Assembly (NCBI GenBank): GCA_903832665.1
Contig: CAILCG010000016.1
Coordinates: 62,001 to 126,000 of the forward strand
From: an uncultured Methanomicrobiales archaeon
GTDB lineage: Archaea; Halobacteriota; Methanomicrobia; Methanomicrobiales; Methanospirillaceae
Direction: 5' to 3'
Length of the DNA: 64,000 nt
Each line of letters opens with the position of its first letter. Positions within the stretch are counted from its first letter, which is position 1. This document shows positions 46,239 to 55,243 of this stretch, piece by piece. The notes under the pieces were generated by a model. That model ran no database searches. It saw only the letters and a program-made list of their open reading frames with translations, and was not told the origin of the DNA. Both the position numbers and the translations under genes were made by a program.

Positions 46239-46718
46239 GGAGAATTCAGAGGGAGCATTTAGGAGAATTTACGTCAGTAACTCATGAAAAAATATTAAGG
46301 AACAAAAACAAGAAGCGGGGCCAAAAATCCGTACGCATCTGTATACGGGAATGCGATTGAACGTGAGTTCACACCGAATTAAAAAAAATCAAAATTACCA
46401 TGTATCCCCACATCAGAATTTTTACTAAGCACTGCGGGACAAAAAAAGTTTCATACATTTTTATTTTTAGTCATTGATCCGTCGCGGGGGCGCCCCGTCG
46501 GGGGCGGCGGAGTTCATCATAATTGAAAAATAGAAAAATCCCAAACCTGAACTACCGCAGTGATAGTTGAAAATGGGGATTCCTGCAAGAGCAAAATTTT
46601 CCGCAAAAAAATCCGGTAAATAATCTTATGAAAAAAATTTGAGCACGCCCCGTTAAAATTTTTTCGAGTGAGATTCGATAATAAAATTTAAAAAAAAATA
46701 TTTTATTTCTCACCGGCC
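46239..46718. other. Gene-free AT-rich interval carrying one copy of a dispersed repeat
   Basis: No convincing gene. Long A and T runs dominate. A GC-rich 60-bp element lies at 46459-46518, with core GCGGGGGCGCCCCG, flanked by TTTATTTTTAGT and GGAGTTCATC. A near-identical copy in inverse orientation is at 55634-55693. Inverted-repeat-like CGCATCTGTATACGGGAATGCG lies near 46333. Confidence 0.6.
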
Positions 46719-47429
46719 CTACCGGTCCCCCGCACTGATCAACCGCTCGTCCACATCTGCACGCACCAACAAAGGCAGATCTCCCCACCGGACATGCCGG
46801 TCCCCCATAACCGCAAAGATCCCCCGCACATCATTCGGGTTGACCCGGTCAAGCACCGATACGTCATCCGGCCGGATCTCATTGCATACAGCAGTCGCCC
46901 ACGCATCCGCCAGGGCAACATTGCGCGAGAAGATCGTGACCGCATCGGCCACGCCAAAAGAGATGGAAGGACCTACGGTGGCCGATGAGGTGCAGATGCC
47001 CAGCACCGAATCCTGCGGTGGCACGACAAACGCAATCCGGTTCGAGAGAGCCGCGTCTCCGGCATGCACACCCACCCGCACGTTCCGGTCGCTGAGGAGC
47101 GCAATATCCCCGCCATTGTCAATCACCCCGAACACTGCCCCGGCTTCCTGCATCGCCTCGATGCCGGCCCAGGCAATCGCACCCGCAACCGCGGCCATCG
47201 GCCCGACTCCGGCAGCCCGTGTTGCATCCGCCATCCGGTTGATGATCAGATCATCAGAATCAGGCGTGTAGGGATCGAAGGTGGTGGAAAAAAAAGGATC
47301 GCGGGCAATGTAGACCTCCAGCACCTGCCGCGCAGCCAGCATCCCAGCTTTTGCCACTTCGATATGTGCCGGCGCATCTGCAAGAATGGTTGCAAAGGTC
47401 TGCCGGTACGAGAAACGTTCGCGGATCAT
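46719..47429 (-). CDS. UPF0280 family protein (ApbE-like fold)
   Basis: 236 aa with MIRERFSYRQTFATI at the start, GPMAAVAGAIAWAGIEAM, IDNGGDIALLSDRNV and SSATVGPSISFGVADAVTI. Family fold resembles ApbE/FMN transferases, but the biochemical role is not established. The start ATG at 47429 overlaps the NIL-ferredoxin stop (ATGA). It is therefore the third gene of the homocysteine-synthesis operon. Ends with TAG. Confidence 0.85.
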   Translation of the reverse strand: MIRERFSYRQTFATILADAPAHIEVAKAGMLAARQVLEVYIARDPFFSTTFDPYTPDSDDLIINRMADATRAAGVGPMAAVAGAIAWAGIEAMQEAGAVFGVIDNGGDIALLSDRNVRVGVHAGDAALSNRIAFVVPPQDSVLGICTSSATVGPSISFGVADAVTIFSRNVALADAWATAVCNEIRPDDVSVLDRVNPNDVRGIFAVMGDRHVRWGDLPLLVRADVDERLISAGDR

Positions 47430-47812
47430 ACCGGGAGCGTGAGGGCATGAGACGGGCAGGCTTCCACACACTTGCCGCAGATCACGCACTTTTTCTCATC
47501 AATGCAGAGTTTCCAGTCCCGATCGAACGTGAAGACCTCGCGAGGACAGATGCTGATGCAGGCCCCGCAATCGACACATTCGCTCTCATCCAGGCTCACC
47601 CCGTGTTCGAGAATATGCACGGTCGCCCCGAGGCCCACCATCGAATCCCGAACGAGCTGGCACTGGTCATCCGGCACATCGATGAGCGCTTCTCCTTCGG
47701 AGGAGTCAATGACCGCCCGTTCCACGTTGATGAGCACCCCGGTATCCCGTACCACCTGTGCAATGATCGGCTTGCGTCCCTTTCCTCGTGAAAAATTCAC
47801 CAGCAGTTTCAT
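47426..47812 (-). CDS. NIL-domain ferredoxin of the homocysteine synthesis system
   Basis: 128 aa. The N-terminal NIL domain (about 1-75, MKLLVNFSRGKGRKPI) is followed by two 4Fe-4S motifs, CVDCGACISICP and CVICGKCVEACP. Homologous to M. acetivorans MA1822, the redox partner of the DUF39 protein in the O2-sensitive pathway that makes homocysteine from aspartate semialdehyde and sulfide. ATG 47812 overlaps the DUF39 gene stop (ATGA). Confidence 0.9.
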   Translation of the reverse strand: MKLLVNFSRGKGRKPIIAQVVRDTGVLINVERAVIDSSEGEALIDVPDDQCQLVRDSMVGLGATVHILEHGVSLDESECVDCGACISICPREVFTFDRDWKLCIDEKKCVICGKCVEACPSHALTLPV

Positions 47813-49317
47813 TTCAGCCACCTCCCGCCAAAGAGTTTCCCGAGATTCATTGCCGTCAGGATACCCAGCACCCGGTGCTCGGGATCCACCACCGGCAGGG
47901 CACTGATATTGTACTGTTCGAGTTTCTGCACGGCAATATCAACGGCCTCATCCGGCTTTGCCGTGATCACCTTGGTCTTCATGATGTCCTGGACAAGGTG
48001 TGCCTTGCCGGGATTTGCCACGGCCTTGGAGATATCAAAGGTCGTGACGATCCCGACAAGGATACCGGCAGCATTGATCACCGGCAGGTGATTCGTCTCG
48101 CCCTTGAGCAGCTTCTTTGCGGCGGTCTTGATCTCTTCATCTTCCCGGATGCTGACCACATGGCGGTCCATGATATCAAGCACCCGGGGGCCCTGCGTAC
48201 TCTGGTGCATGGGCCGGGATGCTTTTTTGGCATCGATCGGGCGCGTGGGCAGGGCCAGCTGCATCTTGCCCTGCTCCACCCAGCCTTTGAGTTCTGCCGC
48301 CACCTGCCGGGCCCTGCGGAAGCTGGAGAGCGATGAGGTCTTGACCTCTTCCCCGTTCAGCTCGATCGAGCCGCTGCGGAGTTCGGCATAGTTGACTTTC
48401 CGGAGCACGGGCCGGCTCCGGCTCGGGACTGCATAATCCAGCAGGTCAACACTGATATCCTCATCACGGACCGCTGTTGCCCGGACCACATCAAGGTCGA
48501 GCACCGGCAGGGGAACGCCGAGACCCACGTAGAGCGTGACACCGTAACCGGTCATCGTCGCCGCCCGCAGGTAGTCCTGCGACATCTGTTTGAGGTCGCC
48601 GGTCACCATCAGCGTGCCAAAACCTCCGGCCGGGGAATGCTGGGTACCTTCACCCACGACCATGCCCTGCGCACCACAGAGGAAGATGGGAACACCGCTG
48701 CCGATCATCCGGAGGTGCGGGTCATTCGAGAGCGGGTTGAGCAGTCCCGCTCCGGAATACGATACATTCCCGCAGCCCGGCAACAGCGTGCCCATGTACG
48801 TGTGTAGGGTCCGGTCAGTGGTATTGGTCGCTGCATTGTAGCGCTGGTAGGCATTGCGCGGGTTGCACATGATCGCCTGGTTCAGGTTCTCCAGCAACAG
48901 GTCAGTGGTGATCGTCCGGCGCGGGTAGCAGTCAGTGCCTCTTGAGCTGGCCCGGAGTTCTACGGATTTTCCCGCCACGAGATCTTCGAGCACATGCGCA
49001 CCGCCGTACTGATCTTCGCGGGTATCGGACTGCTGTGTTGCACCGATGTAGGTATCTACGGCCGCAAGACCGCCATAGGCTTCGACATTATTCAGCCAGA
49101 TCCGCTCCATGCGGATGGGGGGTTCCGCATGGCCGAAATTTAAGAATGCACCGGAGGAGCACATGGCTCCAAAGGTACCGGTGGTGACGACATCGACTTC
49201 TTTCAATGCCCCCTCTTCACCGAGCTCGGCAACGATCGCGGGCATCTCTTCTGCGGTAACCACCCGCGCACTGCCGTCACGGATCCGCTCATTGATCTGG
49301 CTGATGGTCTTGTGCAT
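47809..49317 (-). CDS. L-aspartate semialdehyde sulfurtransferase (DUF39 plus CBS domains)
   Basis: 502 aa. The DUF39 catalytic domain (about 1-350) carries Cys53 (AMCSSGAFLNFGHAEPP) and Cys130 (GTDCYPRRT), the two conserved cysteines of the MA1821 family (positions from memory). A CBS pair (about 383-500: VVSIREDEEIKTAAKKLL, DIMKTKVITAKPDE) follows and probably binds an adenosyl ligand. The protein and the ferredoxin form homocysteine, the methionine precursor. Divergent from the nif3-like gene. Confidence 0.93.
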   Translation of the reverse strand: MHKTISQINERIRDGSARVVTAEEMPAIVAELGEEGALKEVDVVTTGTFGAMCSSGAFLNFGHAEPPIRMERIWLNNVEAYGGLAAVDTYIGATQQSDTREDQYGGAHVLEDLVAGKSVELRASSRGTDCYPRRTITTDLLLENLNQAIMCNPRNAYQRYNAATNTTDRTLHTYMGTLLPGCGNVSYSGAGLLNPLSNDPHLRMIGSGVPIFLCGAQGMVVGEGTQHSPAGGFGTLMVTGDLKQMSQDYLRAATMTGYGVTLYVGLGVPLPVLDLDVVRATAVRDEDISVDLLDYAVPSRSRPVLRKVNYAELRSGSIELNGEEVKTSSLSSFRRARQVAAELKGWVEQGKMQLALPTRPIDAKKASRPMHQSTQGPRVLDIMDRHVVSIREDEEIKTAAKKLLKGETNHLPVINAAGILVGIVTTFDISKAVANPGKAHLVQDIMKTKVITAKPDEAVDIAVQKLEQYNISALPVVDPEHRVLGILTAMNLGKLFGGRWLK

Positions 49318-49357
49318 AATCTGAAATATGTTTTAGTGTATACTTAAATCAATCGCT

Positions 49358-49372
49358 ATTACTAATGGTAAT
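49358..49372. promoter_or_regulatory. Palindrome in the divergent promoter region
   Basis: ATTACTAATGGTAAT (5-bp arms, 5-nt centre) lies between the DUF39 gene (start 49317) and the nif3-like gene (start 49408), near TATA-like AAATTTTTAAC for the plus strand. It could be a regulator site for either gene. Confidence 0.3.
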
Positions 49373-49407
49373 ACTAAATTTTTAACCCCCGGCCTCCCAT
49401 TACGTGT

Positions 49408-50115
49408 ATGCATCTGCATGCCTTCATCGACGAAATGGAACGGCTCGCCCCGCCCGCTCTTGCCGAAGAATTTGATACCGGGAAGATCGGCCTGGTGGTC
49501 GAAGGCAGGCCGGAGATCAGCAGGATCTGCTGTGCCCTGGACGCGACAGCATTTGTTGTCAGAAGAGCTGCAGAAGCCGGGGCGGATATGCTCGTGGTCC
49601 ACCACACACCGCTCTGGACGCCGGTCACCGCACTGACCGGGCCCACCGCGCTGCTGATGCGCCAGCTTCTCAAAGCCGACATGAACCTCTATGTCATGCA
49701 CACGAATTTCGATCATGCACCGGAAGGTGTCAACGATGCGCTGGCCGAACTCCTTTCATTGGAAGACAGTGTTGCGCTCTCTCTCGGCCTCATCGGCACC
49801 TGCACGATCCCGGTTGAGGAACTGGCCCGGCGCCTGGGAGGAAATATCCGCATCTGGGGAGAACTCTCATCGCTGTCGCGCCTCGCTATTGTTGCCGGCA
49901 GCGGCTTCGATCCCGCGTTCCTGGCCGAAGCAAAGGCAGCCGGGGCCGATGCCTTCCTCTCGGCTGAACTCAAGCATTCGGTCTTCCGGGCCTCTCCCCT
50001 TCCCTGCATTGAAGCAACGCATTACGCACTCGAAGCGCCGGCTATGCGCCGCCTTGCTGCCCGGAACGGCTGGCAATATATCGAAGACACCCCCCGGATC
50101 CGTTCCCTCATATGA
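49408..50115 (+). CDS. NIF3-like dinuclear metal protein (DUF34)
   Basis: 235 aa of the NIF3/YbgI family. Metal ligands are the His pair in MLVVHHTPLWTPV, Asp in HTNFDHAPEGVNDALA and the His/Glu of AELKHSVFRA and CIEATHYALEAPAM. The function of the family is uncertain (GTP cyclohydrolase-like, or metal homeostasis). ATGA overlap with the SWIM gene. Confidence 0.9.
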   Translation: MHLHAFIDEMERLAPPALAEEFDTGKIGLVVEGRPEISRICCALDATAFVVRRAAEAGADMLVVHHTPLWTPVTALTGPTALLMRQLLKADMNLYVMHTNFDHAPEGVNDALAELLSLEDSVALSLGLIGTCTIPVEELARRLGGNIRIWGELSSLSRLAIVAGSGFDPAFLAEAKAAGADAFLSAELKHSVFRASPLPCIEATHYALEAPAMRRLAARNGWQYIEDTPRIRSLI

Positions 50116-50564
50116 GTGATCTCTGGCAGCGGATGAAAGAAAAACGGGTCCTGGATTCTGCAGTACGCGAAGAGCTAGAAGCGGCCTTTGGGGCTCGGGG
50201 AAAAAAAGCGCTCGCAGCCATCGATGCCGGCAAGGTAAAGCAGTACCGGGATTTTTTTGTTGTCGAGGGCCGGACTGCGGAATATGTGGTGGACGAGGAT
50301 TTCTGCACCTGCCGGGATTTCCTGTACCGGGGCCGGACCTGCTGGCACCTGCTCGCAGTCCGGATTGCCATTGCCGCGGATCTTGCCAGTCCGGTCGATG
50401 AGTGGTACCAGGATCGCTGGAAAACCAGGGAGGGTGAATCACGGGCAGAAATACTACCGGCCTGGGATTATCCTGCTCAAAACGATACCGCCGCACTATC
50501 GGTCTGTGAGCCTTCGAGAAGTTATACCACCGGACCGGAATTTTTCAGAAAAAAGATTCAGTAG
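50112..50564 (+). CDS. SWIM zinc-finger protein
   Basis: 150 aa. The SWIM motif CTCRDFLYRGRTCWHLLAV (CxCx(n)CxH, about residues 76-94) follows a helical N-terminal part. No nuclease or helicase domain is fused. Coupled to the nif3-like gene by ATGA. Role unknown, DNA or protein binding suggested by the motif. Ends with TAG, overlapping the convergent lipoprotein gene by 7 nt. Confidence 0.8.
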   Translation: MSDLWQRMKEKRVLDSAVREELEAAFGARGKKALAAIDAGKVKQYRDFFVVEGRTAEYVVDEDFCTCRDFLYRGRTCWHLLAVRIAIAADLASPVDEWYQDRWKTREGESRAEILPAWDYPAQNDTAALSVCEPSRSYTTGPEFFRKKIQ

Positions 50565-51460
50565 CCTCCGCCGCCGCTACTGCTGGAGCTGTAATCGAAT
50601 GTCGGAATAGTTGTAGGGATGGCGGTGGGAAGTGCCGTGGGAACGGTAGTTGGCGTGGCGGGTACAAACCCGGTGATATCGGCAACATACCAGGAGTTGA
50701 TAATTCCCTGGCCTTTCACATCCCCCGGTTTGGAATCCTTGCTGAAATAATATAAGGGCCGGTCTTTATAGAATGACTGCATCATGCCATCGGGGCGTTT
50801 CCCCCCGGAGAAATCAGCGCTCTTCAGGAGCGAGGGAGCCACGAGCGACCCTGAGGAGAACGGGGGCCAGGTTGTCGCACAGGAATCCGTGCAGGCTGTT
50901 GCATCTGCAGCATCACGGGTGAAATAATAGAGCGTCCTGCCAGTCGCATCAGTAAGGTAGGTACCTACGCCCGGCTGGTGGGCATACATCACCGTGTAAT
51001 CGGGTTTAGCAACCGACCAGTTCCCCTGGATATTCTCCCCTTTCAGGTCACCGGCACTGGCATCTTTCGAGAAGTAATACAGGGGCCAGCCCTTGTAGGT
51101 GGTTTGAGATGTTCCATCAGCACGGGTGATCACCGAAAAGTCTGAAGCCGCCAGCGGAGCCGATACGACCGGAGATGCCGAATAGAATACCGGCCAGAAA
51201 CTCAGGCACTTCCCCGAACAGGTACTGATCCCGCTGCTAGGAATATCATCTGCGAAGAAATAGAGTGACTTCCCCTGGGAATCCGTGAGGATCGTTCCCA
51301 GGGACGTTGCCGCAGTTTTCACCGTATCGCCGGAAGGGACCGGAGCATTCTTTGTCGGGACTGGTGTTGCCGCGGGAGCGGGCGTACTCTGGGTACAACC
51401 CGCAACTAGGATGAGCATGCAGACTGCGAAGCACAGGATTAGAGAACTCAGGTTTTTCAT
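50558..51460 (-). CDS. Lipoprotein with COG4315-type secreted repeats
   Basis: 300 aa. Lipobox LILVAGCTQST (lipidated Cys22), then four repeats of the pattern LTDSQGKSLYFF / GWPLYYFSKD / LTDATGRTLYYF / DRPLYYFSKD with Cys pairs CSGKC and CTDSC, and WPVF/WPPF signatures. Ends in a Thr/Pro-rich linker and GGGGY. The repeats occur in many archaeal and actinobacterial surface proteins of unknown function. 51461-51734 upstream has no gene. Confidence 0.85.
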   Translation of the reverse strand: MKNLSSLILCFAVCMLILVAGCTQSTPAPAATPVPTKNAPVPSGDTVKTAATSLGTILTDSQGKSLYFFADDIPSSGISTCSGKCLSFWPVFYSASPVVSAPLAASDFSVITRADGTSQTTYKGWPLYYFSKDASAGDLKGENIQGNWSVAKPDYTVMYAHQPGVGTYLTDATGRTLYYFTRDAADATACTDSCATTWPPFSSGSLVAPSLLKSADFSGGKRPDGMMQSFYKDRPLYYFSKDSKPGDVKGQGIINSWYVADITGFVPATPTTVPTALPTAIPTTIPTFDYSSSSSGGGGY

Positions 51461-51734
51461 CAGGAATCGCCTTGTGGTGGCGTAATCTGCCGGAACGATA
51501 ATGCTTGCGACAAGTTACAAAACGAGAAACATCCGGAAAAACGATCAGGTCGTTTACAGGTAATTCTTTTTGCTTGCCGGTTCAAACCTGTACTGAATAA
51601 TTAAATGACAGGCCTCCGGGTTCAGACCCCCCATCCTGCCGGAGATCCTCACCGCTCAATCCGTAGCGGTATTTCCGGCACAGGTCTGAATAATGGCTTT
51701 GTCTTCTTTCCGGAGTTTTCCGGCATAAATCTCA

Positions 51735-54491
51735 ATGGACGTGCGTTTGATGCTCGAAGAAGAATACCAGCTGGATTATTTTAAAGAACAGGGAATGGTC
51801 CGCAAGATCTGTAAAAGCTGCGGGTCTGCCTTCTGGACACGTGACAGTGCGCGGGAGATCTGCGGCGATGCACCCTGCGAGCCGTATAATTTTATTGGCG
51901 AACCGATCTTCAAAACCCACAATCTCGATTCGATGCGCGAGGCATATCTCTCATTTTTTGAGAAGAACGGGCACACAAGGATCGAGCGCTACCCGGTTGC
52001 CGCACGATGGAGAGACGATATCTACTTGACCATCGCTTCGATTGCGGATTTCCAGCCGTTTGTCACCAGCGGCATCGTCCCCCCGCCGGCCAACCCGCTC
52101 ACCATCTCCCAGCCCTGCATCCGGCTCAATGATCTCGACTCGGTCGGCAGGTCCGGACGGCATCTCACCACCTTCGAGATGATGGCCCATCACGCCTTCA
52201 ACACGCCCAATGAAGAGATTTACTGGAAGGACCGGACGGTCGAGCTCTGCGACCAGTTCATCGCATCTATTGGCGGGGACCTCAACAAGGTCACGTTCAA
52301 GGAGAGCCCGTGGATTGGCGGCGGGAATGCCGGCCCCAGTGTCGAGGTCCTGATTGGCGGTCTCGAGATCGCCACGCTCGTCTTCATGAGCCTTGGCCGG
52401 AAGAAGACCGACCAGCCGGGCTATGATCTCAAGGGCGAGATGTACTACCCGATGAAGCTCCGGATCGTCGATACCGGCTACGGGCTGGAACGCCTGGTCT
52501 GGGCGTCGAAGGGTTCGCCCACCATCTACGATGCGGTCTTCCCCGAGATGGTGAGCCACGTGATGAGCTCGGCCGGCCTCTCCCATATGCTGGACAACAA
52601 GGACTACACGCGGATCCTCTCGCTCAATGCAAAGTTCGCCGGCCTGATGGATATCTCCGGCACCAATCTCTTCCAGCTGCGAAAGAAAGTGGCCGCCGCC
52701 ATTGACATCTCTCCGGAAAAACTCGACCGGATCATTACGCCGATGGAGAAGGTGTACGCAACGGTGGATCACACCCGCTGCCTGGCCTACATGCTCGGCG
52801 ACTGCATCGTGCCTTCCAATGTGCGGGAAGGGTACCTTGCCCGGCTGGTTATCCGCCGCACGCTCCGGATGATGACCGATCTCAAGATCGAAGAGCCCCT
52901 TGCGGACCTGATCGAGCAGCAGACCCGGATCATCGGCATGAAAAAGTTCGAGCAGGACATCGGGGTTGTGCGGGAGATTGCCGAACGCGAGACCGAGAAA
53001 TATGCTGCAACGCTCGAACGCGGGACCCGGATTGTCCAGAAGATTGCCAAGACCTACAAGGCCAAGAGCCAGCGGGTCCCGCTCAGCGAGATTGTCACCC
53101 TGTATGATTCGCATGGCATCCAGCCCGAGATGATCAAGGACATCGCAGCCAAGGAAGGGGCGGTTGTTGACCTGCCGGATAATTTCTATTCAATGGTTGC
53201 CGACATGCACTCCGAGTCCAAAAAAGAAGCGGAAGTCAACCCCACGGCAAAATACGATGAACGGGTGCAGGGGCTTCCCCCGACCAAGAAGCTGTACTAC
53301 GAGCAACCGTCAGATATCGAGTTTGAAGGCGTGGTGCTGGACTTCTTTGACGGGTACGCGGTTCTGGACCAGACCCTCTTTTACCCGGAGGGAGGTGGAC
53401 AGCCCGCAGATTCCGGAACCATGGTGAGCTCCGAGAGCATGGTCCGTGTCGACGATGTGGTAAAGGTCGGCGAGGTCATCCTCCACCACGTGAGCGGGGG
53501 CATCCTGCAGCGCGGTGACCGGGTCAAAGGCATGGTGGATGAGGAGCGGCGCTGGTCACTGATGCGCCACCACACGGCCACCCACATCATTCTCCACGCA
53601 ACCAAGGAAGTGCTCGGTGCCCATATTCACCAGGCCGGTGCCCAGAAGGGGCCCGAGAGTTCCCGCATGGACCTCCGGCATTTCAAGCACATCACTGCCG
53701 ATGAACTGCGCCGGATTGAGACCGCGGCCAACCGCATGATCATGGCCAACCAGCCGGTCGAAATCTCGACTGAGGACCGGACCAAAGCCGAACAGAAGTA
53801 TGGGTTCTCCCTGTACCAGGGAGGGGTGCCTCCAGGCAAAGATCTCCGGATCGTCAAGGTGGCCGGTGACATTGAAGCGTGTGCCGGCACCCACTGCCGG
53901 AGCACCGGGGAAGTCGGTGTCATCAAGATCATCCGGGTGGAGCATATCCAGGACGGGATAGAACGGATCGAATTCACCGCAGGGATTGCCGCGGTCTATT
54001 ACATGCAGCATCTCGAACAGATCGTCAACTCTTCTGCAGAGGCCCTCTCGGTCCAGCCGGATAACCTGCCCGCAACCGTGAACCGGTTCTTTGGCGAATG
54101 GAAGGACCAGAAGAAAGAGATCGAGCGCATGAGCTCGAAAGTGGTCGAGCTGGAGATGCAGTCCCTGGTTGCCGAGACCATGGATGGGATCCCGGTTGTC
54201 ATCAAGCGGATCGATCTTCCCCAGAAGGAACTCTCGCAACTCGCCAGCTCCATCTCCGAAAAGGGCGGTATCGCGCTTCTCGCGGGTGTCGGGGAGACGG
54301 TACGGGTGGTCCTCGCATCCGGTGAGCCCCGGGTAAATGCCGGGGAGATCATCGGGCAGGTCTGCAGCCTGCTGGGCGGAAAGGGCGGGGGTAAACCCAC
54401 GATGGCGCAGGGCGGAGGCCCGGATGCTGCCCAGGTGGACCTTGCCCTAAAAGTTGGTCGTGAACGGATCATTGCTGCCCTGCAAGGGTAA
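51735..54491 (+). CDS. alaS: Alanyl-tRNA synthetase, archaeal type
   Basis: 918-aa class II synthetase. An archaeal N-terminal zinc-like motif CKSCGSAFWTRDSAREICG is followed by the aminoacylation core (RWRDDIYLTIASIADFQPF, GRSGRHLTTFEMMAHHAF). The editing domain has HHTATH at about 612-617 and CAGTHC at 716-721. The C-Ala domain ends GGKGGGKPTMAQGGGPDAA. The start is uncertain: ATG 51735 or ATG 51750 (MLEEEYQL). TATA-like GGCATAAAT is only 12 nt before, so a leaderless start may apply. Confidence 0.96.
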   Translation: MDVRLMLEEEYQLDYFKEQGMVRKICKSCGSAFWTRDSAREICGDAPCEPYNFIGEPIFKTHNLDSMREAYLSFFEKNGHTRIERYPVAARWRDDIYLTIASIADFQPFVTSGIVPPPANPLTISQPCIRLNDLDSVGRSGRHLTTFEMMAHHAFNTPNEEIYWKDRTVELCDQFIASIGGDLNKVTFKESPWIGGGNAGPSVEVLIGGLEIATLVFMSLGRKKTDQPGYDLKGEMYYPMKLRIVDTGYGLERLVWASKGSPTIYDAVFPEMVSHVMSSAGLSHMLDNKDYTRILSLNAKFAGLMDISGTNLFQLRKKVAAAIDISPEKLDRIITPMEKVYATVDHTRCLAYMLGDCIVPSNVREGYLARLVIRRTLRMMTDLKIEEPLADLIEQQTRIIGMKKFEQDIGVVREIAERETEKYAATLERGTRIVQKIAKTYKAKSQRVPLSEIVTLYDSHGIQPEMIKDIAAKEGAVVDLPDNFYSMVADMHSESKKEAEVNPTAKYDERVQGLPPTKKLYYEQPSDIEFEGVVLDFFDGYAVLDQTLFYPEGGGQPADSGTMVSSESMVRVDDVVKVGEVILHHVSGGILQRGDRVKGMVDEERRWSLMRHHTATHIILHATKEVLGAHIHQAGAQKGPESSRMDLRHFKHITADELRRIETAANRMIMANQPVEISTEDRTKAEQKYGFSLYQGGVPPGKDLRIVKVAGDIEACAGTHCRSTGEVGVIKIIRVEHIQDGIERIEFTAGIAAVYYMQHLEQIVNSSAEALSVQPDNLPATVNRFFGEWKDQKKEIERMSSKVVELEMQSLVAETMDGIPVVIKRIDLPQKELSQLASSISEKGGIALLAGVGETVRVVLASGEPRVNAGEIIGQVCSLLGGKGGGKPTMAQGGGPDAAQVDLALKVGRERIIAALQG

Positions 54492-54514
54492 TATGCACAG
54501 AGCGGAGGACTGAG

Positions 54515-55243
54515 ATGGCTGAAGAAGTGGTATTTCTTGAACCTGGTGATGAACGGGCCCAGAAGATAGCAAAAGCCATGGGCAGCCAGACGGCCAGCGA
54601 CATCCTCCAGCTCCTCTCGGAAGGCCAGAAGAGCCTGACCGACATCACCGAGCGACTCGCCATCCCCATGACCACGGCAAAATACCACGTGGAGAACCTG
54701 CTCGATGCCGGGCTCCTCTCGATGAGCGAGACCAAGTACAGTGTCAAGGGCCGGGAAGTGAAACTCTATTCGCTCACCAACCAGCTCCTCATTGTGGCGC
54801 CCCGGCACTCGAACGTGCGTTCACTGCTGCTGAAATATGCCTCGCTGTTCGGGATCGTTGCATTCGGTTCGTTCATCATCGGCATCATGTCGCCTCTCTT
54901 TGGATCCGAGAGCGTGATGCGCAGCAGCCTGAACACCGTTCCCCGCATGGCCGTGCAGGAGCCGGGAGGCTCCTGGGCCAAGGGGGTCGCCGACACGTAT
55001 GCGGCCAACGTTACCAATGCTCCCGAAGTGGTTGGTACCGGGGCAAACCGATTTTCAGAATCAGCAGTTGCGAATTTTTCGCCGCCATCTGAGGCACTGG
55101 TGCATCTCACCCAGGTTGCTCCGGAACCTGCAACTTCCGGGCTTTTGCTGATGCCGGATACGGCCCTTGCATTCTTCCTGGGGGGCGTAATGATAATTTT
55201 TGTCCTGCTCTGTTACGAGGCCTATCTCTGGAAACGGAAATAA
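54515..55243 (+). CDS. ArsR-type winged-helix regulator anchored in the membrane
   Basis: 242 aa. The winged-helix domain (about 15-95) has TASDILQLLSEGQKSLTDITERL and TAKYHVENLLDAGLL, typical of ArsR-like archaeal regulators. Two hydrophobic segments follow (about 112-132 and 212-235), with an extracytoplasmic loop of about 80 residues (EPGGSWAKG, NVTNAPE). This suggests a one-component membrane sensor. GGAGG precedes the ATG. It lies 23 nt after alaS. Confidence 0.8.
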   Translation: MAEEVVFLEPGDERAQKIAKAMGSQTASDILQLLSEGQKSLTDITERLAIPMTTAKYHVENLLDAGLLSMSETKYSVKGREVKLYSLTNQLLIVAPRHSNVRSLLLKYASLFGIVAFGSFIIGIMSPLFGSESVMRSSLNTVPRMAVQEPGGSWAKGVADTYAANVTNAPEVVGTGANRFSESAVANFSPPSEALVHLTQVAPEPATSGLLLMPDTALAFFLGGVMIIFVLLCYEAYLWKRK

